A DNA stretch of 64,000 bases from Antedon mediterranea (Eukaryota > Echinodermata > Crinoidea > Comatulida > Antedonidae). The notes under the pieces are model-generated. The model searched no databases. It worked only from the letters and a program-made list of their open reading frames with translations, and was not told the origin of the DNA. Positions 12,791 to 25,238 of this stretch are shown piece after piece. Made by a program: the position numbers and the translations under genes. Location: contig NC_092678.1 in assembly GCF_964355755.1 (NCBI RefSeq), positions 6,546,922 to 6,610,921 of the forward strand, in the 5' to 3' direction. The first letter of the stretch is position 1. Every line of letters begins with the position of its first letter.

Positions 12791-13261
12791 CATATTGGTG
12801 GCATAAAGATTCAATAGTTATATTATATGCAATAATTATTTTCACATACTAATTTTATTTTCTTAATTGGTTGAATTCTTATTGTTCCTTTATAATGTCT
12901 CTGTTTCTAATCTTATAATCTGAAATTATTCACTGGGTTCTATATTGTGAGCTCCTAAATTCATTATAATTTGAATGTTTACTTGAAATCTTCCGGTGTT
13001 TGCCTGTCAAAGAAATTTGCATGTTTTTTTTTATTGCAATTATGAAGGAAATGGAATTTTTAATACATTGTTAATTTCATAAAGCTGCTTGTTGATAACC
13101 AGTTGTCATGGTGATGAATACAATGTAATTGTAGGCAACTGAATGAGATGAATAAATGCGTCAAGACATTTTTTTCCAATTTATTAAGAATGAAAATTAT
13201 TGATTTTGTGAAAAATGCCAGAATTTCTGTCAAAAATTTTTTTTTTTGCAAGAGGTTGTAA

Positions 13262-13345
13262 AAAATGTTTTTGACTAGGATTCGAACCTATAAGCTTAAG
13301 ATTAGTAAGCAAGCATGAAAACCACCAAGTTTCAGTACCATAACA
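13262..13345 (-). repeat. Possible tRNA-like relic (B box only)
   Basis: On the minus strand a B-box match, GGTTCGAATCC, is followed by TAGTC and preceded by a tRNA-like arm with a poor anticodon stem. The T arm pairs over four bases but the acceptor stem does not form. It is probably a decayed tRNA pseudogene or SINE head and not a working tRNA. Confidence 0.3.
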
Positions 13346-13349
13346 ATTT

Positions 13350-14813
13350 AAAAATCATTTACCTTACCTTTACCTTACAATTATTAGTGAATTTTAATTC
13401 AATCATCGACATAGAAGATCTCTTTATTATCTTTTGATCTTTTTGCGAATTATTGGTTTTCTTATGATGATGCCGTCTTATTACAAAATCTCTTCAGCTT
13501 TCTCCATTCTGACATTTAGTCATTTGGCCGTATTTGCATAATTAATTACATTGTCGTCTTTAATTATTTCTTTGCACTATATTACCTGTGATTCACTCTT
13601 AATAGTGCAGCAAACTCTAAGACTAAATTAACATCATCATTTTTCATTTCTTATAAAGTGAGATTATGTTTATTTTTATCTCAAAACAACATTAATAATT
13701 TTTTAATTTATTACTGCTTTTGAGGCGTTAAAACCGTCTACCAGTCTACGCTTCGTTAGCTCCATCCATTTGCTTGAATTGTTCTCTTCTTATCTAAATT
13801 CGCAGAACTTTCTCATGCGCAATAACCAAGTAGGTAGACGGAGGTCATATAAGGGCCAATGTCCGAGTAAACAAAGTTCTATTGAAAGATTAGAAAACAA
13901 TAAACGCTCACGAACCATCCTTTCCAATTTAAGTTTTCCTTGCAATTATTTCATAAGTAAAGATTTTTCCTAATTTGCATTTGAGTAGATTAACGTATAA
14001 CTATTTGCGATTATTTATCCGGTAGATTCTGAATATCGACGGTTATTGAACTTTACGATAACCATAATATTACACATGATAGATAATGATAAACGCTCAG
14101 AGTTTCACTAAAACAATTTCACATTCGTAGTTGAATAGACTTACAGCAATCCAATTAATTCATTAACTAGATTTACTAATTAATCTAATTTTTCCTACCG
14201 AGTTGCTAACCCTACGCGGCATTTTAATTTTCTTGTCAGACCGGATTTGACCTAGAAATTTTAATGATATTATGTATCCTGTTCAACATTAATGTTTGTT
14301 TCATCCTCCTCTAATGCTTGAATTTTTTTGAAATAAAATTACTTAATAGTAAAAACAACTTATAATTTGTTAAAACCTACTTACAAATACAGAAAAGAAC
14401 ATGTCCACAAAATAAAAACAAAACTGTGTTAATTAACCTTCACATAAACTGTTATCGACACCAGTAAATTATGCAGATTCAAGTTTTATATATGAATGAA
14501 TGAAAAAATATAATTGTTAAAGATACGGTAGTATGTGAAGTTCAACGTTTCATTTTCCAATTTGTTGACCAACCCCTCCATTCCTCCTCCCCATCTTCTT
14601 TCCGCCCGCCCTCCTCCCTAGGCAGATGATCTTAAAATAGGATTGTTTACATTAAATATAGTTCCCTCATTTCCTATTTCTATATACAGTAGTTTGTTGC
14701 TTTGTTTCCTCCCATTTAAAGTACAGGTGCTTGTTTTATTTATTATTTTTTTACGATGCAATATACCATATTTGTTGACCTTGAGGTGAGGCTGTATCTT
14801 TGTTCATATCAAA
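13350..14813. other. Non-coding stretch
   Basis: No gene recognised. A 67-codon frame at 13770-13973 has slightly higher GC but no signature. A C-rich patch lies at 14575-14620. The rest is AT-rich. Confidence 0.5.
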
Positions 14814-15694
14814 GGCCCCGTTTCTGCTGCCCAAAATATACCGTATATATACGGTATATTTTATATACGGTATATTTTTTGGCAGCAGAAATGGGTCTCA
14901 TAAAAAATATACCGTATATATATGCGGTATATATACCGCATAAATATCCCCATCGTTTGTGGATATTATACGGTATATTCCAAAATATACCGTATATTTC
15001 GTACCCCGTTTCTGCTGCACTCAAAATATACCGTATATGTGACCCGGCCCATGACACGAGGTCAAAAACTAACAGAGCGTGATGCGTTTGTTTGGTTTTT
15101 CTGCTGCATTGACACACACGTGTATAATAAGCAAGCAACAGATCAAAATATCACTGTGGACTGAAGAAATAACTATTTTTGCAATTCAATTGTGGGGAGA
15201 AGCGAAGGTTGGGGTGGGGGGGGGGGGAGACTGCATGGCAACAGAAGAGATACCGAGATTTACAAAAGTATCTCAAACAAAATAAAAGCAGAATTTGTGG
15301 TAGACTTAATAACGCCAAAGTTATCGGCAAACGCCGTCGTCTTCTTTGCATAAATCTAGTCAATGCCCATTCTACATTTCTAGATTGTTTGTGTGATGTA
15401 AATTCGTTGCCACTTCTGATCATTAGATTTAAAATAGAAAACAATGCTAAGACGTTTTGAGAAACCATCATTGTTTTGTTTTTGTCATGTAACCTCACTA
15501 CACTAGACTCTAGGTCAATCCATACTTCCGTCTCACAAAATGCATTTTGGGTAATGAAAGCCAACTTTTTTACAGCCCACCCACGAAGTATGTGCAGCGG
15601 AAACGGTGCACGAATTTCATATACGGTATATATACGGTATATTTATACGGTATATTTATACGGTATATTTGGGATTGGCAGCAGAAACAGGGCC
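14814..15694. mobile_element. Hyper-palindromic inverted-repeat element (TATACCGTATA type)
   Basis: Terminal inverted repeats GGCCCCGTTTCTGCTGCC (14814-14831) and its near complement ending CAGAAACAGGGCC (15694) are flanked by AAA on both sides. Subterminal arms hold many copies of TATACCGTATA and its complement in self-complementary pairs (14838-15000 and 15619-15670). Extra internal copies of the end motif CTGCTGC occur near 14881, 15004 and 15095, suggesting nested or duplicated ends. The core holds a G-run at 15215-15227, ATACTTCCGTC (15522) and TGCATTTTGGGTAAT (15541). Open frames up to 137 codons on the minus strand and 108 on the plus overlap one another and resemble nothing known. Harbinger-type is possible. 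Confidence 0.7.
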
Positions 15695-16494
15695 AAAGGA
15701 ATGAATAAATCACATTCATTTCCACGACTGTAAACATGACCATAACTTTCCATATAATTTTCTTATTTGGAAAAATACTTGATTAAAAGAGCATTACAAA
15801 TGTAGGTCACAATTTCATGGTATTCATCAGAATTCTAGTATTGCATTTTTAGTTATTATTGCATTAATTTATATATTAAAAAGTTCCATGTCTATTGTGT
15901 GGTATGAAGTGTATACTAATAATTACAGTCATTTCTTTAGATATATGTATTTATTTATTATGTATGTTTCTTTTGTTATGTTTTCAGGTATTATAAAGAA
16001 GCCCATCAACACAATCTTTTGTGTGTAAAATTTGATTAATTTTCTCATCAAATATTATATCTAGTATTTTGGATTAGTTGTCAACATTTTCTTTATGCTT
16101 CTAATTAACATTCATGCTTTTATTAATGTTTAAAAGTTCATTATGATCATTTTTTGCGTGATATTAAGCGCAATTACTTATAATTTAATAACTTTGCTCG
16201 TGATTATATATTTGGATTCAGACAATTCCTTTGTGGTCACAAACAATTTAGAGATCATTAGTTGTTCAAAAGTAGGGAAGAGTTATATTTATCAACGTAA
16301 AAGAGAAGTTATTAGCTTTATTTGAAGGCCGAAGGTCTCCCAACTATAAAACTAATTAAGATAATTAAAAGATGAAAGGAGAAGGTTTTGCCAAGTAGGC
16401 CTACTATAGAAACAGATGAGTCTTGTTGAATTGGTAGTTTAGATGCAGATATTTCACTGATTTGAAACTAAAGTTACTACAAACTAAGTTTTGG
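15695..16494. other. Non-coding stretch
   Basis: AT-rich. A TAGGCCTA palindrome lies at 16396. No gene or RNA was recognised. Confidence 0.5.
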
Positions 16495-16649
16495 CTAAAA
16501 GTCTGTCTACACTATGTAACTAATTTGACAAAAAAATTAATTAATATGGTAGTGATAATCCAAGTATGGTAGTGACATGACATCATGTTCATATGGGCAC
16601 ATCATATTTTTTTTTCACATAAAGTTTGATAGTGTAAACAGAGCTTTAG
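16495..16649 (-). mobile_element. Short MITE, family TCTGTYTACACTATC, copy 1
   Basis: The ends CTAAAAGTCTGTCTACACTAT (21 bp) and, on the other strand, CTAAAGCTCTGTTTACACTAT form an inverted repeat over about 155 bp. The interior has TATGGTAGTGA twice and GGGCACATCAT. A second member in the opposite orientation lies at 22330-22461, confirming a dispersed family. Confidence 0.7.
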
Positions 16650-18346
16650 AATATGTGTGATGCCATTGAAATAAACAGTGTGTATGATTAATTAAACTTA
16701 CTGATTTGATTACCCAGAATATGTTTGCTAAATAATTGCAAAAACGGTTCAAAGACTGAACTTTTTTTTAAAACGTCATCATTAACAGGGCTGGAAGTCC
16801 TAAAATATAATATAATATATACAAGCAAAAATAAACAGATAACAAGATAACATTTAGATATTACTGACATTAGACAAAACTTTGTGACGGAAACAAGCAA
16901 GCAAATCAAAAAAATATCAACAGATCCATCAACTTTACATAGTGAGTGGTATAACTTAGGCAAACGATTAACAAAACCACTTTTTTAAGTAATATTTACC
17001 CTCCCTCTTGATATAGAAAATATAGCAGGATTATGCAATTGATATTGTGGAACAGAAATAGGAAAGTACACTTCAAAATTACCATGAAAAATTGAGTTCA
17101 TAGCCTTGAAACTGCAGTAATTGCAGTAGGATAATTTGTACACGAGTGAGTTTAGAGAAAACTGTGTAGAATGGGATAACTAGATGTAAATGCACATTGT
17201 GAATCAGTATAGATATTCTCTAAATTTTGAGAGATAAAAAAACAAACTATTTTTGTTGTTTTTATTTTTAAATTTCAGTTTTTTGCAGCTGTCTTGACAT
17301 GAAACATATTACGAAAGGCGGAACATGTCACATTAGATAATTCATTATTTACCGCTTCTTTTATCAATTACATCAGATAATAATAGGTTCGGTTGAAAAA
17401 AACATCTGCAAAATTGTAGGAACAAGAGATGAGAATTGGGTGAATTGATGATCTGGTATTTTGTCTTCCTTTTTATTGTCTCGTAACTTTTAAGCAATAC
17501 GATCTATGTTCACCTTTAAGATATTTATTGTAGGAGGAAGAAATTGCTGGAAGGGATCTATCTATCATGAAAATATAGATATAATAATAATAGATAGTGA
17601 ATCATCCTTTTCAGCCCAAAATGTAGCCTACATTTTAGATTTTTCTCTCTTCAAGATATAAAGTATTCGACAGAATTTATGTTTTCCTTTATATATAGTA
17701 TGTCGGTTAAATTGCATTTGGTTCTTTTTTTCATAATGTTGTTAATTTTCATAATCATTGTAAACTTTATTTATCCGTCATAAAAAATAATAGAAATGTG
17801 TTTTGAATCTGTTATAATTAAAACAATTAGTAATAGCATTTATTGAATTGAACCTAACTTTTTTATTCATTTGTTTAAATAGTTCTTATGATCGTTTACC
17901 ATTACAATTGCCTACATACTATTCTCCTTAACATAATTTCAACATATAAACAACATTTGTTAGTTTTTAATTTTCTCAGTGAATTAACTATAAATTTTAG
18001 TAATAACATTGATTAAAGTAATAAAAGCTAAAAAGTATTACAACTGATTATATTGCTGTATTCTTCATTTAGTTTACTCAATTATCATTGGTCATTATAG
18101 TAACCATGGAAATAAATGTTATTGGTAAAGCACTTAAAATTATTGATTTTGAATGTTTAATATAGGAGCATTTGTGGCGTCTTTTTTAAATATAGGTCAT
18201 ATACTATCTGCACTTTTGAATCGATTGCTTATAATAAGTTGGTATTGCACTTTTTACATTTGTTGATCTTGCTCATAAAGCATTTTTTTAGGTACATATG
18301 GATATTGTTGCCTTAAAACAAATTAATGGGAATATAGCTAGAGAAA
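16650..18346. other. Non-coding AT-rich stretch
   Basis: No coding signature. CTGCAGTAATTGCAGTAGG near 17112 resembles the interior ends of the inverted repeat at 43814-44015. No other structure was seen. Confidence 0.45.
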
Positions 18347-18785
18347 ACTAGAGAAAAGCTAATGTACTTTTACACATCAGTGTATCTTCGATCCAGCAAT
18401 GTACCATGATTGGTACATTGCTGGATGAAAGGCTAGCATGTTTTGTTCTAGCCTAAAAATAAACTAGAGAAAAGCTAAAGTACTTTTACCACATATATTA
18501 CTAGGCAAGTTTAATTTAGATATAATTATCTTGGATCATAGGATGGTCAGCCATGATTGATACATTGCTGGATGAAAGGCTTAGCAAATTAAAGACATTT
18601 GTTTGGGACCCTCTTCCTCCACATATTGATAATAATTGTCAGGTCTGTCCATTGCCTTAGCATGTTACTTCCAGACATCTGAATCTCTGATACTAGTTTG
18701 CCTAAACATTAACATTTATTTGGGATCCTAGGTCCTCCACACATTGATACTGCCTGTTGCTTCCAGACATCTTAATGTCTTATAC
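18347..18785. repeat. Degenerate ~118-bp tandem repeat with a perfect hairpin
   Basis: CTAGAGAAAAGCTAA(T/A)GTACT occurs at about 18348 and 18466. TTTGGGA(C/T)CCT with CCTCCACA(T/C)ATTGAT occurs at about 18601 and 18719, also 118 bp apart, and each is followed by a CTTCCAGACATCT segment. TACATTGCTGGATGAAAGGCT occurs at 18414 and 18561. The first unit contains a perfect inverted repeat with 15-bp arms, ATCCAGCAATGTACC (18391-18405) and its complement (18412-18426), with a 6-nt loop. Confidence 0.7.
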
Positions 18786-21700
18786 ACGTATCCACAATGA
18801 AAATGAATGAGTAAAATTTTTTTCATTCATTATTTCTTTTATATAAACATTTTTTATGATATTCTGAGCACACTTGTGTCTTCTTGTTTGCCTTCATCTA
18901 TTCTCATCCTCCTACTTTTTTATCGTCTTCTCTGTTGTTCTATTTCAAAGTTTATTTTTAACTATTTCATTATTTTCTGTTTCTCAAGATTTTGCTTTGC
19001 TCTTATATCATTAACTGTTTTTATTATCATTGAGCAAAATAAACTTTAATTTGACTGATTAGTAGTGAAGTTACAAGGAATTTGCTTGGGACCGCATCCA
19101 TCTCTGTCTATTTTCTTCTTGTCATATAATATTTACTCAACATCAATATATGATTGATATTGGAAGCTTGCAGCAGGCCATGTGACATTCTTAATTACTG
19201 TGTATACAGCTTACGATTAATTACATTAATTTGAGTGCTTTCAAAGATTAATTTTCAAGACTTTAAAGTAGGTAACAATTAATTATACAGTTGACCTATT
19301 TTACAGGTCACTTGACCTTAGAATGGGTCATATGATGACATCATTGGGTTATAGCTCCATCTATCATTAGAAGTGAAACTAGAAACTTGATCTATTCTTT
19401 TAATTGTGTAATTAAAGGCATTTTAAAGATGTCCCCTAAAATCCTGAAAAATAAATTTTTGTTAAATTTTGCGGTTTTAATGAAGTTGTTTACTTCCATA
19501 GGAAAAAAAACAAAAAATTATGATTTCACAAAATAAACAGGTAAAAACCTGTTATCTGAGACAATTTAACTATTTTTTGCTTTGAATTACAGTGTTTTGA
19601 GAAATTTTGAGACAATATATCTTTAAGTGTAACCAGGTAAAAATGATTTTTTTTTCTATGCATGTTTGATAAATCCGATTCCAGGAATCTTACCTCATGA
19701 AAATGTTACGACATTGATAATGAACTTCTGTGAATCAAACATTCAGTTACTGTACGAGTAAATACTGTTTATATAACATGCAATAGCGATATTACCTGCC
19801 AATACAAACTCTCCTGGTTCTCATTTTAGTTTAGCTCTATCGTAATATTCAAACAAGCCATATTTGGTTTTAAATGATCATAATATACTCATATAAACTA
19901 AGATAAATACAATGTTCTTATGTTTATAAGCCGGCGATCTTAGAGCTGGTTGTTGACGCTCAATCTGATCATGAATCTTAATGAATTCTTTAAGTCGAAA
20001 ACTCGCTGTCGAGCAAATTATTCAAATCGTTGCGGTTGTAGAGTGGATGTTGAGCGGTAACTTCAATGAGTCTTGCATCAAAAACCCAGAGTACTATATG
20101 ACTCATATCGGCTTATATTAGTTGTCAATAACGCTTACTAATGTCAAAATGAAGCATTTATTAAGGATATTATCCACATATTGTGGACATACTTATTTTT
20201 TTCATGTTTAGTAATGTTAGATCTGCCTACAAAAATGGTATGTGGGCTTGATTTTTTTATTGTTTAGTACGGTAGGTAATTAGTAACATTGGTATGTCAG
20301 TGAAGTAGGCCTATAGGCTATATTAAATATAATAGGGATGTCTCTTAAAGTAGTAGTTATATATAAAGGAACATTTTGCTGTGTCTCAAAGGAGTCTGTT
20401 CAATAATTGATTCCACTTACATTGTGGTTTTAACATTTGATAAAATGTTGCATATTAAAAAAAATTAAATACTATAAAAATTTTAATAAATGCATGGTTT
20501 TCTTGTGTTAAAAAATTCTTAATGTTTCTCGAATGTTGTATTTTTGTGTAACTTAAAAAGATGATATTTTTTTCAAAATATCTTAAATTTCATTAATCAA
20601 ATATAAATTGTTACAATATCACAATTTAGGATCAGGTTTGTTGATAGTAGGTTCCACATTAAGAAAATAAAATGTATCCTAGAGGGAAAAAAAATTAAAA
20701 TAATTATTACTAATCGACTACTTGTAATTTAATTCATAGGTTTGAATTCTAACAATAGGTAATTTGTTGAAACTCTTGTACACATTTCAATTTGACTACA
20801 TACAAATGTATTTATATATAAATTAAGACATTGCTGGGTAAAAAGTATTATATCATATACAGAAAAAATTTGAAACGAAAAAAATAAAACGATACAAAAT
20901 GATTTAAAATGACTTTATATTTTTATAAATTATTAAAAGCTTGTTTCGTCTATGCATTATCCAACTTATGTAAAGACTACATCATTTTATGTAAAGACAT
21001 TACATACATTTATGTAAAGACATTACATAAATTATGTATGTCCTTATTTGATTCAACATTTGTGTGAAGGCTTTGATAATTAATTAGGTTGATAAAGTCA
21101 TAAAGTAGCAAGACATTAGTAATGGTTGTAAAAGTTTATTGTTTATTAAATAATATCATTTTTATATGTCTGTAATATAGATAGAAACCACATTTCCCGC
21201 AAGGATCTGGTTTTTTATTATTATTTTTTTTTTCAATTTCTAAATTTTTACTTTATAGTTCTAGTTTGTTACCTACTGAACAAGCCTATAAATAAATTCA
21301 AATTTCACTAATGAGTTTTATGAAAAAAATTATTAACCAAATATTAAAAAAACCTGTAAAAAACATTTTCCTTTTCTTTCTATAAGAACTATTAAACATT
21401 CTTGCCCAAAGCTGATGTGAATAATATATATTTTTAGAAACATAATATTTTTCAAACTCATTTATGGTTTTTATTTTCCTATGACATTCACATCTTGCCC
21501 TGTTTCCTTACATCATAATATCGTCAGTACCGGTGTATATGAAAATACTAAAGTAGGTCGACTAAACGACTTACGAATGGCCGAATCAAACCTTTTATGA
21601 GGTTTTAATCCTGGTTTATGTCGCAAACGCCAATATGGAAAGTATAGCGTAGTAGATAAATCAAACAGTTGAATCCTATTTCTGTTACTTTATCTCTCTG

Positions 21701-22329
21701 TTTTTTGTATTGAATGCAATGCTATTTGCCCCGAGGCTAGTATTATAGTAGTTTATAATGAACATGAATATACGACAACTGCGTACATTCAATCTTATGT
21801 TTAGAATTGTAATATACATGCATGCCAGGTAAGTTCATATTATCCATATAATTAAGGATCATTTATTTCTTCAGTTCGACGTCAAGATTATTATTATCTT
21901 TACATTTTTTCTTAAAATAATAAATATATATAATTTAAAGGTTTTATAAGCAACCGATAATCTCCAGATTAAGTATTTAAATGTTAGAATTTAACATATT
22001 CAGTTGAGAGGAACGTTGGTAAGCAACCATAACGGTATTCAACTTCTGTCCATTAAATGTTTGGTATTCAGTCTGTAAAACATCCATTGACCCAAATATA
22101 GTTTTGACAGTTGAAATATTTTAATTTGATTGATGATTTTTTAATTACATTTTCATTTATTTGAAATGTACTCACAATTTAAAACAAAATAAGTTATCAT
22201 CATTACCTTCTGTGAACATGGATAATACAAAAATGATTTATATAAAATTACATTAATATTGAATCTAATTATATTTTAAATACTGATTACAGCAAAACCA
22301 GTATTATTCTCATTATATATTTATGATTT
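18786..22329. other. Non-coding stretch with a nuclear-receptor half-site cluster
   Basis: No gene recognised; the 80-codon frame at 18807-19049 is low-complexity. The stretch around 18985-19050 ends in GAGCAAAATAAACTTTAATTTG and could be a retroelement 3' end (weak). Four AGGTCA-type half sites lie at 19292-19330. A direct tri-repeat, ATTTATGTAAAGACATTACAT-like, occurs at 20960-21030. Otherwise AT-rich. Confidence 0.45.
19292..19330. promoter_or_regulatory. Cluster of nuclear-receptor half sites
   Basis: TGACCT (19292-19297), AGGTCA (19305-19310), TGACCT (19313-19318) and GGGTCA (19325-19330) lie within 39 bp. The middle two form AGGTCA-CT-TGACCT, an inverted repeat with 2-bp spacing. Such half sites bind zinc-finger nuclear receptors. 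Function here is inferred from sequence only. Confidence 0.35.
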
Positions 22330-22461
22330 TAGTTTCTGTCTACACTATCAAACTTTATGTGCCCATATATGGACATGATGATGTTATATCACTGTACTAT
22401 ATTTGAACATATCACTACCATATTTGGGCACATCACATTAGAAATCACATTAAACATTTTT
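22330..22461 (+). mobile_element. Short MITE, family TCTGTYTACACTATC, copy 2
   Basis: The left end TTCTGTCTACACTATCAAAC is followed by TTTATGTGCCCATAT, GACATGATG, ATATCACTACCATATTTGG and GGCACATCACATT. This is the same order as the reverse complement of 16495-16649. The right inverted end is missing or badly diverged, so the copy is broken at its 3' side. Confidence 0.6.
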
Positions 22462-24876
22462 CTATCAACAATTAAAAATATTAAATAATCCATTTCATCT
22501 CAATCTCTTTAATCTTTTTCATCTTAGTGATTAAACCTTCCATATACTTTAAATATAAATATATATTCACTTTCATAATGTATTGACTTGGCAATACATA
22601 CATTTTGAATATCATTATGAAACCCTTTGACTTAGAATAATAAATTTGTGTCATTTGTAAAGATACAAATACGAAACGATATAACTCAACAAGACAGGGG
22701 TAAAACAGTATCGAATGTACAGTTAATTTAATTAACTTAACAGAAATATTTTCTTACCTGAATAATGTTTGGAATATTTTCTGCTGGTTTATTTCTATGT
22801 CCTTATTTGTACAGTTTTATTTGTTGTTTCTCTTCGAAATTTGCATTTAAATTAATGATGGGGTTAATCAAATTTACAATATTTATTTGGTACTAGAAAC
22901 TGGTAGGTTTGTTTATAGTTAGTTTGAAACAAATGTATTTAGAATTAAATTGATTTGTTTTGTTATGTTTGTAAGACAATAACCAAATTGTAGAGATGTA
23001 AGATTTTGGTACTTTGTAGTTTAATGTTCATTGACTGAGAAGAAAGTATTGTATTTTAGTCATCTGTTTTTTGTTTATTCAGTTTACAGTACAGTAGACA
23101 AAGGTAGCTAGTGTTGAAATGGACGAACAATAATAGTTGTATAAGCAGAGATCAATATGTTTAGCCAACAATGTTTGTCCTGCCCTGCAGACCTGTTTAT
23201 TTCTTTGAAGTCCTGCGCCAGTTGCTTCCTGCTAATAGTACAGTTTGACCCCAGCCTAGAGTTCATGTCTTTTGTTTACGTTTACGCTATATCTTAAGCA
23301 CTGTGTTGTTGTTATTGTCTTTGGTGTGATTAGGACATATTTTGTAGTCTATTTGTAAGCAGGTGTCTAAATTTTGAACCATGTTGCAAAAGAGCTAGCC
23401 GTCTTAGGTTAATTGTTTGAAAGGGGATAACATTGGCGCGTGGGTCGGCTCTATCCAAGGGTAATCAGCCTAACAGTTTGTTTGTTACTACTTCTAATTC
23501 TAAGATTATTTGGCTATTGTTTCACTCCCTTCAGTTCAATCCAGTCGGCTGTGTTTGTAGTTCAAAGGAGAGGCTAATTAGGGGCCTACACATCTGGAAC
23601 ATTAGTCCCACAATAGGTGTTATGCTAAACCAATAGATTACCTTTATAATAATGTCTCATTCACTATTGTTAACACCTGGCAATAATGGAGCAGTCCAAA
23701 AGAAATCCTCACTTTTGATTGGCTGAATGGCTTGAAGCCAAGTTGACTGATTTTGCATAACTCCCATGGTGCTTGTGTGAGTGTGACTATACTGTCTGGT
23801 GACCAATTTAAACCCATTCATAGTATACTAGTGATTGGTAAAGACTGTTGTATCGACTCTTATACTATTTTAACCACTTGTTATGATAGATTCAACATGA
23901 ACATTTTGTCACTCTGTCATTGAGTAACTTTTTGCTGCAGGCCACAAAGGAAATGATTGGGTTATCACATTTGTTGTAAACATCCCATGAACTTCTCATG
24001 GTCAATTGCAAACGACAAAATCATATTTGTACAAATTAATGATTTTTAATCACAAGATTTGCTGCAGTGTGTGTATCTAATCCTATTGAATATTTGCTTA
24101 ATCTAAAAGACGGATTTTTTTTTATATACAAGAAGAAATTAACAAGATCTCGATTCAAAATGGATGGTATGGATTTTATTATTCTAAATGTAAGTATAAA
24201 GCAAACAAGCTTATTTTTCTGTGATGATCTTCCTCCAAGATTTAGGACCATGATAATGATAATACTATAGTGGTATTCTAACAGCTTCGGTTATAGAGAG
24301 TTAAATTGAATGGAGCTCGAATGTTAAAGATAGCAGGAAAACGGATGTTTAATTGGCTGTAGTCAATGATCTGTGAGTTGAGATAAACTCAGTGTAAATT
24401 AATTTATTTTAATGTAGCACAATTGTTTCACTCTTCATTTGCTTATAACATGAATGAATTCCTTTTAGTGAATAAGATTGTCTCTATATTTAGCATATAG
24501 TGATATATTAATCAATAAAATGGAATACTCTACTGTGTACATATAAGTAGCGTTGATCCTAAATAAATAATATGGAGTCGTATATATATAACTATACAGT
24601 TTTATTGGTATAATAAATTGTTCTGGAGTTAGATTAGAATTAAAAAGGTATAACTAGGTTTGTTTTCTTACCAAACTGGCTGTTTTGTCATTTTTAACTT
24701 GCCTGGTGATTTCAACCATATTATTCGGTCTTTACACAGGCAGCTTACACGTTATTGATCTGCCTTGCCAATAATATGTAGGCAAACTTGTATTGTGTTA
24801 TGTACACCATATACACATCCAATAGGCTAGTTTTATTAGCATCAGTTAATATATGACAGCAAAATGTTGTTTATAT
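22462..24876. other. Non-coding stretch
   Basis: No gene recognised. A modest GC rise occurs at 23160-23290 and 23390-23640 without a clear frame; the 67-codon frame at 23433 has no signature. Overlapping frames on both strands at 24036-24270 mark a low-information region. Confidence 0.45.
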
Positions 24877-25238
24877 ATAAGAGAATACGGGCTATTTTTT
24901 CTATATTTTGACAGTTACATGTCACACAACAGCCATGTTCATCTGGGACTTACAACTATCGTTACTGTCAAACCTATTATGGATGTTTTTACATATTTCT
25001 ACATGTACACAATGCTATTTAAAAAAAAATGATATTAAAGTTAAAAACAATGTCACATGTGCTACTGTTTTTAGGATCTTACCTAAGAAACTGTACACAT
25101 TATAAGAGAATACTGGTTATTTTTTCTATATTTTGACAGTTACATGTCACACAACAGCCATGTTCATCTGGGACTTACAACTATCGTTACTGTCAAACCT
25201 AATGGATGTTTTTGCATATTTCTACATGTACACAATGC
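24877..25238. repeat. Recent ~139-bp direct duplication
   Basis: The block 24877-25015, starting TATAAGAGAATAC and ending ACATGTACACAATGC, is repeated at 25101-25238. Only a handful of differences are visible, including loss of TAT after CAAACCTA. The 85-bp spacer contains an A-run and is not shared. The high identity suggests a young local duplication. Confidence 0.9.

Noticed and set aside
13262-13345. Functional tRNA gene on the minus strand
   Set aside because: The B box is good, but the anticodon and acceptor stems do not pair. Kept only as a low-confidence relic.
15151-15564. 137-codon minus-strand frame as a transposase
   Set aside because: No catalytic motif or DNA-binding signature is visible. 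It overlaps several plus-strand frames of similar quality, and the element has non-autonomous architecture.
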